A stretch of DNA of 6,963 bases, from positions 1-6,963 of the forward strand of contig QHYA01000209.1 in assembly GCA_003223995.1 (NCBI GenBank), written 5' to 3'. This DNA comes from Acidobacteriota bacterium (GTDB lineage: Bacteria; Acidobacteriota; Polarisedimenticolia; QHYA01). Below, piece after piece: positions 1 through 5,598 of this stretch; the first letter of the stretch is position 1, and each line of letters opens with the position of its first letter. The position numbers and the translations under genes are program-made. The notes below the pieces were generated by a model. It had not been told where the DNA came from and made no database searches. It saw nothing but the letters and a program-made list of their open reading frames with translations.

Positions 1-225
1 CGGCACGGGATGCGGACAGTGGTGCTGCCGCGCGAGAACGAGAAGGACCTCAGCGAGATCCCCGAGGACATCCAGAAGGTTCTGGAGTTCAAACTGGTCG
101 ATACGATGGACGAGGTGCTGGCCATAGCCCTCGACCGCGAACCGGTCCAGCCGGGCAAGCTCAAGGAAGACGGGCTGGCCGGGACGCTGCAAGAGCCGTC
201 CCCCGACGAGCCGGTGACTCACTGA
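1..225 (+). CDS. lon: Lon protease (endopeptidase La), C-terminal end only
   Basis: The frame is open from the first base, so the gene begins upstream of the window. The visible 74 residues match the very end of the ATP-dependent Lon protease: an RHGMRTVVLPRENEKDL segment followed by EIPEDI and a VDTMDEVLAIAL helix, as in Lon C-termini (compare GIKTVLIP...NEKDLEEIP). Lon degrades misfolded and regulatory proteins in the cytoplasm as a hexamer. Its Ser-Lys catalytic dyad lies just upstream of this piece and cannot be checked. After the family's usual end there is a polar tail of about 25 residues rich in Pro, Glu and Gly, common and variable in Lon. The next gene, engB, starts 70 bases downstream; lon followed by engB also occurs in Bacillus (lonA-ysxC). 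Identification is by motif recall from a short fragment, but the match is specific. Confidence 0.88.
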   Translation, partial: RHGMRTVVLPRENEKDLSEIPEDIQKVLEFKLVDTMDEVLAIALDREPVQPGKLKEDGLAGTLQEPSPDEPVTH

Positions 226-295
226 GCCCGCGGCCGTTGAGCGTTTCCTGGCGGCCTGCGAGTCCCGGGCCGGGCCCGCGAGCCAACGGATCCGA

Positions 296-916
296 TTGAA
301 GGTTCGGAGCAGCCGGTTTCTGTTGAGCGCCGGCCGGCCGGAAGACGTGCCGGAGCTGCGGCTTCCCCGCGTCGCCTTCGCCGGCCGGTCGAACGTCGGC
401 AAGTCCAGCCTCATCAACAGGCTCACCGGCTCGCGCCAGCTCGCGCGGATCAGTCGGACGCCAGGTAGGACGAGGCAGGTGAATTACTTTTTGGTCGACG
501 AGAGGCTGGTGTTCGTTGACCTGCCGGGTTACGGCTATGCCCGGGTCCCCTCGAGCATGCGCCGATCGTGGGGATCACTGTCGGAGGCGGCTCTCCTGAA
601 ATCCGGGGGGGTGGTGCTGACGGTGCTGCTGCTGGATGGCCGCCACTCTCCGAGCGAGCTGGACCACCTCATGGTTGGATGGCTGACCGAAAAGGGGCTG
701 GAATGGATTCCGGTGCTGACGAAGATCGACAAGCTGAACCTCTCGGAGCGCGCAAAGCCGCTCGAGCGGGCAGCTCAGTTGAAAGGGTCTCGCCGCGGGC
801 TCGCGACCTCGGCGCGGACCGGTGAAGGGATCGCGCAATTGTGGAAGGATATAGACGCCGCGTGCCGGCCGCATCAGCAGGGCGACAGCCCGAACCGGCT
901 CCGGGCGGCAGAGTGA
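296..916 (+). CDS. engB: EngB/YsxC/YihA ribosome-biogenesis GTPase
   Basis: This is a 206-residue TRAFAC-class GTPase of normal EngB length, needed in studied bacteria for late assembly of the 50S ribosomal subunit. All G motifs are present: G1 GRSNVGKS at residues 30-37, G2 region SRTPGRTRQVNYF at about 53-65, G3 DLPGYGYA at 75-82, G4 TKIDKL at 142-147 and G5 SAR at 172-174. The TTG start at 296 is preferred because it gives MKVRSSRFLLSA, which aligns with the family N-terminus (MKV...F..SA). Its Shine-Dalgarno signal is weak, a GGA at 288-290. No promoter was evident in the 70 bases after lon, so readthrough from lon is possible. The rho start follows its stop by 7 bases, suggesting cotranscription. 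The last 15 or so residues are a polar, poorly conserved tail. The function is known for the family; essentiality here is inferred. Confidence 0.95.
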   Translation: MKVRSSRFLLSAGRPEDVPELRLPRVAFAGRSNVGKSSLINRLTGSRQLARISRTPGRTRQVNYFLVDERLVFVDLPGYGYARVPSSMRRSWGSLSEAALLKSGGVVLTVLLLDGRHSPSELDHLMVGWLTEKGLEWIPVLTKIDKLNLSERAKPLERAAQLKGSRRGLATSARTGEGIAQLWKDIDAACRPHQQGDSPNRLRAAE

Positions 917-923
917 ACGGAAG

Positions 924-2171
924 ATGGATATCGGCGAACTGAGAGAAAAGAGCGTTTCCGAGCTGACCCACATCGCGCAAGGGCTCCAGGTCCCCGGCGC
1001 GACGGGCCTGCGCAAGCAGGACCTGATCTTCAAGATCCTGCGGGCCCAGTCGCAGAAGAACGGCCTGAGCTACTCGGAAGGAGTGCTGGAATGCCTCCCC
1101 GAGGGCTACGGCTTCATGAGGAACCCCGAATACAACTACCTCCCGGGCCCCGACGACGTTTATGTCTCCCCCTCGCAGATCCGCCGGTTCGACCTCCGGA
1201 CCGGCGACACCGTCTCCGGGCAGGTACGCCCGCCGCGGGAGGGGGAGCGGTACTTCGCGATGGTCAAGGTGGAGTCGATCAATTTCGAGGCACCGGAGTC
1301 GGAGTCGCGAAAGGCCTTCTTCGACAACCTCACGCCTCTCTACCCCAGCGGCCGGATCCGGCTGGAGACGGAAAAAGACAACCTCTCCGGGCGAATCATT
1401 GACCTGCTGACACCGCTGGGGAAGGGGCAGCGCGGCCTGATCGTCTCCCCGCCACGCACGGGCAAGACGATGCTCCTGCAGTCGATCGCCAACTCCATCG
1501 CCCGCAACCAGGCCGAGATCCATCTGATCGTCCTGCTCATCGACGAGAGACCAGAGGAGGTCACGGACATGGAGCGGACCGTCCAGGGAGAGGTCATCTC
1601 CTCGACCTTCGACGAGCCCGCCCAGAGGCACGTCCAGGTCGCCGACATGGTGCTGGAGAAAGCCAAGAGGCTTGTCGAGCACAAGAGGGACGTGGTGATC
1701 CTTCTGGACTCGATCACCCGTCTCGCCCGCGCCTACAACACGGTCGCCCCCCCCTCGGGGAAGGTCCTCTCAGGAGGCCTGGACGCCAACGCTCTCCAGC
1801 GTCCCAAGCGGTTCTTCGGAGCCGCCCGCAACGTCGAGGAGGGAGGATCGCTGACGATCCTGGCGACGGCGCTCATCGACACGGGATCGCGAATGGACGA
1901 CGTGATCTTCGAGGAGTTCAAGGGGACCGGGAACATGGAGCTGCACCTGGACCGCAAGCTTGCCGACCGGAGGGTCTTCCCCGCGATCGAGCTTTCCCGG
2001 TCGGGGACGCGCAAGGAAGAGCTGCTGCTGAGCAAGAAGGAACTCGACCGCACCTGGGTGCTGCGGAAGGTCCTCAACCAGCTCTCGCCGGTCGAGGCCA
2101 TGGAACTGCTGATCGATCGGATGGGGAAGTCGAAAAGAAACGAGGAGTTTCTCGATTCGATGAGCGGCTAG
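924..2171 (+). CDS. rho: Transcription termination factor Rho
   Basis: Rho is a homohexameric RNA-dependent ATPase/helicase that binds C-rich RNA and terminates transcription. At 415 residues it is close to E. coli Rho (419). An N-terminal helical domain (about 1-47) is followed by the cold-shock-like primary RNA-binding domain (about 52-117, with GVLECLPEGYGFMRNPEYNY and GPDDVYVSPSQIRRFDLRTG). The ATPase core follows: Walker A PPRTGKT with lysine K181, DERPEEVTDM with the likely catalytic E208, a Q-loop around PPSGKVLSGGLDANAL, an R-loop GTGNMELHLDRKLADRR, and a probable arginine finger R363 in SRSGTRKEE (E. coli R366 by a constant offset of three). The P-loop reads R-T where E. coli has K-A, a conservative change. 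Start ATG 924 matches the family N-terminus; a clean Shine-Dalgarno is not obvious because GGAAG abuts the ATG. There is no large N-terminal insertion such as those of some high-GC Rho proteins. Confidence 0.98.
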   Translation: MDIGELREKSVSELTHIAQGLQVPGATGLRKQDLIFKILRAQSQKNGLSYSEGVLECLPEGYGFMRNPEYNYLPGPDDVYVSPSQIRRFDLRTGDTVSGQVRPPREGERYFAMVKVESINFEAPESESRKAFFDNLTPLYPSGRIRLETEKDNLSGRIIDLLTPLGKGQRGLIVSPPRTGKTMLLQSIANSIARNQAEIHLIVLLIDERPEEVTDMERTVQGEVISSTFDEPAQRHVQVADMVLEKAKRLVEHKRDVVILLDSITRLARAYNTVAPPSGKVLSGGLDANALQRPKRFFGAARNVEEGGSLTILATALIDTGSRMDDVIFEEFKGTGNMELHLDRKLADRRVFPAIELSRSGTRKEELLLSKKELDRTWVLRKVLNQLSPVEAMELLIDRMGKSKRNEEFLDSMSG

Positions 2172-2219
2172 TGTCCCGTCTCAGAAGTGTCTTGAGCACC
2201 AGGGGCGCCGATGAGCCCC

Positions 2220-2239
2220 GCCCGCAAGACGCGACGGGC
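2220..2239 (+). other. GC-rich stem-loop after rho
   Basis: GCCCG at 2220-2224 and CGGGC at 2235-2239 can form a 5-bp stem around a 10-base loop, 49 bases after the rho stop. No T-run follows, so it is not a classical intrinsic terminator. It could slow or protect the 3' end of the lon-engB-rho transcript, or be chance in GC-rich DNA. Seen directly; any function is inferred. Confidence 0.2.
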
Positions 2240-2262
2240 AGTGCAACCATCGGACCGCGGCT

Positions 2263-2290
2263 TTGCCCCGCCCGAAAAGTGGCTTAAAAT
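2263..2290 (+). promoter_or_regulatory. Putative sigma-70 promoter for the rpmE-prfA unit
   Basis: A -35-like TTGCCC at 2263-2268 (4 of 6 consensus bases) is separated by 16 bases from a -10-like TAAAAT at 2285-2290 (5 of 6). It sits in the only long gap between genes and contains the least GC-rich stretch there (CTTAAAATAAGTGATT, 2283-2298). Transcription would begin near 2297, giving a leader of about 60 bases before the rpmE ATG. It is a good candidate for driving rpmE, the DUF1385 gene, prfA, prmC and moeA. Seen as sequence only; activity is inferred. Confidence 0.5.
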
Positions 2291-2313
2291 AAGTGATTCT
2301 CACTGAAAGCCAC

Positions 2314-2337
2314 CCGGGCCGTCCTCAGCGCGCCCGG
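2314..2337 (+). promoter_or_regulatory. Hairpin in the presumed rpmE leader
   Basis: CCGGGC at 2314-2319 and GCCCGG at 2332-2337 are perfect reverse complements around a 12-base loop. The structure lies inside the predicted 5' untranslated region and ends 21 bases before the rpmE ATG, 8 bases before its Shine-Dalgarno. Leaders bound by L31 are known in several bacterial groups, so an autoregulatory site is possible. I cannot match this one to a described L31 leader motif, and a 6-bp GC stem can arise by chance here. Confidence 0.3.
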
Positions 2338-2345
2338 CTGTGCAC

Positions 2346-2352
2346 AGAGGAG
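2346..2352 (+). promoter_or_regulatory. Ribosome binding site deciding the rpmE start
   Basis: AGAGGAG lies 6 bases before ATG 2359. It supports that ATG over an in-frame GTG at 2293, which would add 22 residues absent from L31 and lies on the predicted -10 element/start-site region. Confidence 0.75.
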
Positions 2353-2358
2353 CAAGAA

Positions 2359-2634
2359 ATGAAGCCGAAGATCCATCCCGCGTATCACGAGATCGCCGTC
2401 GTCTGCGCCTGCGGGGAGACTTTCAAGACGCGTTCCACCGCTGCCGGCAAGGAGTTGCGTGCCGAGATCTGCTCGAAGTGCCATCCATTTTTCACAGGGC
2501 GGCAGAAGCTTATCGATACGGCGGGACGGGTTGAGAGGTTCCAGAGGAAGTACGGGAAACGCAAGACGGCCGAGCCGGAGCAGGCCGCGGAGAGAGATCA
2601 GTCCGCTGGGCCGGAGCAGGTCGCGGGCCAGTGA
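2359..2634 (+). CDS. rpmE: 50S ribosomal protein L31 (bL31), zinc-binding type
   Basis: This is a 91-residue bL31, a small protein of the large ribosomal subunit that bridges towards the 30S head. The start MKPKIHPAYHEIAVVCACG and the block ICSKCHPFFTGRQK are diagnostic. Four cysteines (C16, C18, C38, C41) form the zinc-site pattern, so this is the C+ paralog type that is typically replaced by a C-minus copy under zinc limitation in organisms that carry both. The core ends near residue 66 (RVERFQRKYGKR). The remaining 25 or so residues are a Glu/Gln/Ala-rich tail with two PEQxA units, longer than the roughly 70-residue E. coli protein. Its own promoter and leader appear to lie in the gap after rho. 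The DUF1385 gene follows 43 bases downstream. Confidence 0.97.
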   Translation: MKPKIHPAYHEIAVVCACGETFKTRSTAAGKELRAEICSKCHPFFTGRQKLIDTAGRVERFQRKYGKRKTAEPEQAAERDQSAGPEQVAGQ

Positions 2635-2668
2635 ACGCCAGAGTGATCAGACCGCCGTTGGAGATCCT

Positions 2669-2673
2669 GGAGG
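2669..2673 (+). promoter_or_regulatory. Ribosome binding site candidate for the DUF1385 gene
   Basis: GGAGG lies 4 bases before the GTG at 2678 and is the main reason for choosing that start. A second strong site, AGGAGG at 2730-2735, lies 8 bases before an in-frame TTG at 2744. The true start could therefore be 22 codons further in, or the ATG at 2711, which lacks a clear site. Confidence 0.45.
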
Positions 2674-2677
2674 TCGT

Positions 2678-3712
2678 GTGAACAGCTTCAAGCTCGTGAT
2701 CATCCGTGCGATGCGCCTGCTGCTTCTTCAGGAGGATGTGCTCTTGGGAGGCCAGGCGGTCCTCGAAGGGGTGATGATGCGCTCGCCCCGCTCGATGGCC
2801 GTCGCCGTTCGCCGACCGGACGGACGGATCGCCGTCTTCCGCCAAAGAATCGCCGCGCTTGCCGACATGCACCCGGTCCTCCGCTGGCCCGTCGTGAGGG
2901 GGGCCGTCGTGATGATCCAGGCGCTGGTCCTCGGCTTCCGCTCGTTGAACTTCTCGGCGGAGGCCGCTTTCGAGGCCCTTCGTGGCGGCTCCGATGGCCC
3001 TGTCGCTACGCCGGAGGCGGCCGGAGCTGCGCCGGAGGCGGCCGCCCCATCCCGGGCGGAGACCGCCGCCGGGACCGGGGCCATCATCGGATCGCTCGCC
3101 GTCGCCCTCGCCCTCGGATTCGGGTTGTTCTTCCTGCTCCCGCTGGCTCTGACGCAGCTTCTGCGGGCCTTCGTCCCCGCCCTCGCGAACAGCATCGCAT
3201 TCAACCTGGTGGACGGGCTGATCCGGATCGCCATCTTCCTCCTTTACATCTTCGGGATCTCCCTGCTGCGCGACATCCATCGCGTGTTCGAGTACCACGG
3301 TGCGGAGCACAAGACGGTCCACGCCCACGAGGCCCACACTGCCCTGACCGTCGAGAACGTGCGCGCGCGCTCCCGCCTGCACCCTCGCTGCGGGACCTCG
3401 TTCCTGCTGGTGGTGATGGTCGTCTCGATCCTCGTCTTCTCGTTCCTTCCCGCGAACCGACCTTTCTACCTGATGATCTTCCCGCGTCTCGCCATGGTCC
3501 CGCTGATCGCCGGGCTATCCTTCGAGGTCATCCGGCTCAGCGCGCGCCGCCTGAAGAATCCGGTGTGCAGGGCGATGGTCCAGCCGGGTCTCTGGCTGCA
3601 GCGGATCACGACGCAGGAACCCTCCGATGACCAGATCGCTGTCGCCATCCGGGCGCTGGAAGAGGCGCTCGCCATGGAGGCCGGCGGAGGTCCGGAGGTG
3701 GTACCCGCGTAA
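2678..3712 (+). CDS. DUF1385 family (YqhQ-like) integral membrane protein
   Basis: A protein of about 344 residues with the hallmarks of DUF1385 (B. subtilis YqhQ): LGGQAVLEGVMMRSP at 23-37, FEYHGAEHKTVHAHE at about 204-218, LHPRCGTSF at 234-242, and a C-terminal GLWLQRITTQEPSDDQ block. Likely membrane segments are about 136-162, 180-200, 243-260 and 266-288; a more weakly hydrophobic stretch near 70-92 (VVRGAVVMIQALVLGF) may be another or may lie on the membrane surface. Between it and the first clear segment is an Ala/Pro/Glu linker made of a near-repeat (PEAAGAA, PEAAAPS). The conserved His, Glu and Cys in HGAEHK and HPRCG look like a possible metal site, but the molecular function is not established to my knowledge. 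The gene sits between rpmE and prfA, 26 bases before the latter, a neighbourhood seen in many bacteria. GTG 2678 is chosen for its Shine-Dalgarno; ATG 2711 and TTG 2744 are alternatives. Confidence 0.9.
   Translation: MNSFKLVIIRAMRLLLLQEDVLLGGQAVLEGVMMRSPRSMAVAVRRPDGRIAVFRQRIAALADMHPVLRWPVVRGAVVMIQALVLGFRSLNFSAEAAFEALRGGSDGPVATPEAAGAAPEAAAPSRAETAAGTGAIIGSLAVALALGFGLFFLLPLALTQLLRAFVPALANSIAFNLVDGLIRIAIFLLYIFGISLLRDIHRVFEYHGAEHKTVHAHEAHTALTVENVRARSRLHPRCGTSFLLVVMVVSILVFSFLPANRPFYLMIFPRLAMVPLIAGLSFEVIRLSARRLKNPVCRAMVQPGLWLQRITTQEPSDDQIAVAIRALEEALAMEAGGGPEVVPA
3010..3044 (+). repeat. Imperfect 21-base tandem repeat in the DUF1385 linker
   Basis: GCCGGAGGCGGCCG occurs at 3010-3023 and again at 3031-3044, a 21-base (7-codon) period that keeps the frame and encodes two PEAA units. 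It lies in the presumed soluble linker before the first clear membrane segment, where length variation would be tolerated. Seen directly. Confidence 0.7.
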
Positions 3713-3738
3713 GCACACCAGGGTTCCAGGAAGCACCG

Positions 3739-4815
3739 ATGATCGAGAAGCTTCAGGAGCTGGAGCGCCGCTACGAGGAGCTGTCCGCGCAGATGGCAGA
3801 CCCCCTGGTGCTCGCCGACGCGCCTCGATACCGCGAGCTGGCCAGGAGTTACGCCGACATCGAACCTGTCGTCAGGAAGTACCGGCAATGGCGGAAGATC
3901 GAAACCCGGCGCGACGAGGCGCGCATGATGGCCCGCGAGGACGCAGACGAGCAGATCCGTTCGCTGGCCCGCGAGGAGGAGTCGGAGGCGGGGGAGCAGC
4001 TCGCGGCTATTGAGCAGGAACTGCGCCGCCTGCTCACCCCGCGCGATCCCAACGACGAGAAAAACGTCATCCTCGAGGTCCGCGCAGGCACCGGCGGGGA
4101 CGAGGCCAGCCTGTTCGCCGCGGAGATCTTCAGGATGTATTCCCGCTACGCCGAGAAGCGAGGCTGGAGAATCGAGCCCTTGACGCTGCACACGACGGGG
4201 GTCGGCGGGGTCAAGGAAGCCATCGCGCTTGTCTCGGGCGATCGGGTCTACAGCCGGCTGAAGTACGAGTCGGGGGTGCACCGAGTCCAGCGGGTGCCGG
4301 AGACGGAGGCCTCCGGCCGCATCCATACCTCCGCCGTGACCGTGGCCGTTCTTCCCGAGGCTGGGGAGGTCGAGCTCGAGATCGATGAGGCCAAGGAGCT
4401 GCGCATCGACACCTTCTGCTCTTCGGGCCCCGGTGGTCAGTCCGTCAACACGACCTACTCGGCCGTGCGCGTGACGCACCTGCCGACCGGCCTCGTCGTC
4501 ACCTGCCAGGACGAGAAATCCTGGCACAAGAACAAAGCGAAGGCCTTGAAGGTGCTGCGCTCGCGCCTGCTGGACATCAAGCGCCGCGAGCAGCAGGAGG
4601 CCCTGGCGAAGGAGCGGCGGGGGATGGTTGGCACGGGAGACCGTAGCGAGAAGATCCGCACCTACAATTTCCCCCAGAATCGGGTCACGGACCATCGTAT
4701 CGGCCTGACGATCCACCAACTGGAAACGGTGCTGGATGGAGCGCTCGACGAGTTTCTCGACTCTCTGGAAACCCACTATCAGGCCGAACGCCTCAGGGAA
4801 GAGACCAGGGTTTAA
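3739..4815 (+). CDS. prfA: Peptide chain release factor 1 (RF1)
   Basis: RF1 reads UAA and UAG stop codons in the ribosomal A site and triggers peptide release. The 358 residues match the family length (E. coli 360). An N-terminal charged helical domain is followed by the codon-recognition region with RVPETEASGRIHTSA, where P187-E188-T189 is the PxT anticodon-like tripeptide that marks RF1 rather than RF2 (SPF). The catalytic loop is SSGPGGQSVNTT with GGQ at 232-234, followed by a conserved SAVRVTHLPTG and later TYNFPQNRVTDHR. Q234 is the glutamine that PrmC normally methylates. ATG 3739 has an AGGAAG ribosome binding site 5 bases upstream and gives MIEKLQELERRYEEL, a typical RF1 N-terminus. 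Nothing looks damaged, in contrast to the next gene. Confidence 0.98.
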   Translation: MIEKLQELERRYEELSAQMADPLVLADAPRYRELARSYADIEPVVRKYRQWRKIETRRDEARMMAREDADEQIRSLAREEESEAGEQLAAIEQELRRLLTPRDPNDEKNVILEVRAGTGGDEASLFAAEIFRMYSRYAEKRGWRIEPLTLHTTGVGGVKEAIALVSGDRVYSRLKYESGVHRVQRVPETEASGRIHTSAVTVAVLPEAGEVELEIDEAKELRIDTFCSSGPGGQSVNTTYSAVRVTHLPTGLVVTCQDEKSWHKNKAKALKVLRSRLLDIKRREQQEALAKERRGMVGTGDRSEKIRTYNFPQNRVTDHRIGLTIHQLETVLDGALDEFLDSLETHYQAERLREETRV

Positions 4816-4834
4816 GTGCCGAGGTCGGAGATTT

Positions 4835-4838
4835 AGGG
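4835..4838 (+). promoter_or_regulatory. Weak ribosome binding site upstream of the prmC CTG
   Basis: AGGG lies 8 bases before CTG 4847, the codon at the family start position. It is the only suitably spaced purine tract there and gives mild support for initiation at, or formerly at, that codon. Confidence 0.3.
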
Positions 4839-5493
4839 CTAGCCTTCTGGATACGACAGTCGCCGGAGCGATCCGCGAGGGGGAGGCTTTCCTCGCTGGA
4901 TTCGGCATCCCCTCGCCGCGGCTCGACGCCGAAGTCCTCCTCGCCTTCGCTCTCCAGACGCGTCGCGACGTGCTTCCCGCCCGCTTCCAGGACGATGTCG
5001 AAACGAAGATGCTGGAGCGGTATAGGCATCTGCTGGCGCTGCGGGGCGAGCGTCGGGTTCCGATCCAGTACATCACCGGTGTTCAGGAGTTCTGCTCTCT
5101 GGAGTTTCAGGTGGACCGGCGAGTGCTGATCCCGCGCCCCGAGACGGAGCTTCTCGTCGAGGAGCTGCTCGCGTTCCGCGGACGGGAGCGGCAGGCCGGC
5201 CGGCCGTTGGAGTTGATCGCCGATGTGGGCACGGGGTCCGGTTGCGTTGCCGTCGCCGCCGCTGTCTTCGCTCCCGAGGTGCGGATCGTTGCGATCGATA
5301 TCTCCGAACCGGCGCTGCGCCTCGCCGCCTCCAACGCCGCCCGCCATAGCGTCTCTGGCCGCGTGCGCGGCGTTGCAGGGGACCTCCTGCAATCCCTCAG
5401 GGTTTCGCGGCGGCTGGACGCCGTTCTCTGCAATCCCCCCTATGTCTCGGAAGGGGAGCTGGCGGGCCTTCAGGCCGAGGTCCGCACCCACGA

Positions 5494-5514
5494 GCCTCTG
5501 GGGGCCGCCTCTGG
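5494..5514 (+). repeat. 8-base direct repeat at the prmC break
   Basis: GCCTCTGG occurs at 5494-5501 and 5507-5514, 13 bases apart, exactly where prmC homology jumps from the HEPLGA region to the C-terminal end. A five-base G-run (5500-5504) lies inside it. Short repeats and G-runs favour slippage, deletion and assembly collapse. Seen directly; a causal role is inferred. Confidence 0.6.
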
Positions 5515-5598
5515 AGCGAGGTCTTCTTCAGAGAGGATTTCCAGGGGTTCCCCCGTGTGCTGTCGGCGCGGAGGAGTGGGGAGGTAGCCCCTTGCTGA
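5506..5598 (+). pseudogene. prmC: Out-of-frame remnant of the PrmC C-terminus
   Basis: In the frame ending with TGA at 5596-5598, codons from about 5506 read RLWSEVFFREDFQGFPRV followed by LSARRSG. This has the shape of the end of PrmC proteins (...V...RDLAGIPRVVVARR). It is shifted relative to the upstream prmC frame: joining them needs a net loss of 3n+1 bases from an intact ancestor, or equivalently one more G in the 5500-5504 run would connect them. Even joined, the core stretch between NPPY and this end is far shorter than in the family (about 55 residues after NPPY against roughly 85-95). The remnant's stop overlaps the moeA TTG start by 7 bases (TTGCTGA), a coupling arrangement expected of an originally intact prmC-moeA pair. 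Confidence 0.65.
5580..5584 (+). promoter_or_regulatory. Ribosome binding site deciding the moeA start
   Basis: GGAGG (within GGGGAGGT, 5578-5585) lies 7 bases before TTG 5592. It is the strongest such site near the start and agrees with where MoeA homology begins. Confidence 0.75.

Larger units (their letters stand above)
4847..5587 (+). pseudogene. prmC: PrmC/HemK release-factor glutamine methyltransferase, frame lost after the NPPY motif
   Basis: PrmC transfers a methyl group from S-adenosylmethionine to the GGQ glutamine of RF1 and RF2. Numbering from CTG 4847, recognisable parts are the N-terminal helical domain (TVAGAIREGEAFL...IPSPRLDAEVLL, 4-32), the linker RVPIQYITGVQEF (70-82), VLIPRPETELLVEELL from 93, SAM motif DVGTGSG (126-132), acidic AIDIS, and catalytic NPPY (196-199). 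Homology runs to HEPLGA (215-220). The frame then becomes an unrelated Arg/Ser-rich string ending at 5587, while the family's true C-terminus is readable in another frame up to 5598. About 40-50 core residues, including the usual GG...LLLEIG strand, are missing, so the product is probably inactive. No ATG, GTG or TTG occurs near the family start; the nearest standard in-frame start is ATG 4736, 80 bases inside prfA, giving a 283-residue frame with an atypical N-terminus. An assembly error is the main alternative to real decay. Confidence 0.8.

Noticed and set aside
266..278. GC palindrome CGGGCCGGGCCCG between lon and engB as a terminator
   Set aside because: The self-complementary part is short and no T-run follows; it fits the local GC content.
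669..1682. A 337-codon minus-strand frame opposite engB and rho
   Set aside because: It overlaps two clear genes on the other strand and its composition is typical of an antisense shadow; no motif was recognised.
2293..2358. A 22-residue N-terminal extension of L31 from GTG 2293
   Set aside because: L31 begins at MKPKIHP, ATG 2359 has its own ribosome binding site, and the extension would start just after the predicted -10 box, before the likely transcription start.
2459..2677. An N-terminal extension of the DUF1385 protein back to GTG 2459
   Set aside because: It overlaps most of rpmE in another frame and encodes an Arg/Ser-rich string with no family similarity.
3466..5076. A 536-codon open frame on the minus strand across DUF1385, prfA and the prmC start
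   Set aside because: It lies opposite well-supported genes, shows no recognisable domain, and is Arg/Leu/Gly-rich as expected of antisense frames in GC-rich DNA.
5495..5510. Programmed frameshifting in prmC
   Set aside because: PrmC is not known to use recoding, there is no clear slippery heptamer, and a frame change alone would still leave about 40-50 core residues missing.
5223..5591. A 123-residue N-terminal extension of MoeA
   Set aside because: It is prmC read out of frame, Pro/Ser/Arg-rich, while MoeA homology and a strong ribosome binding site both place the start at TTG 5592.
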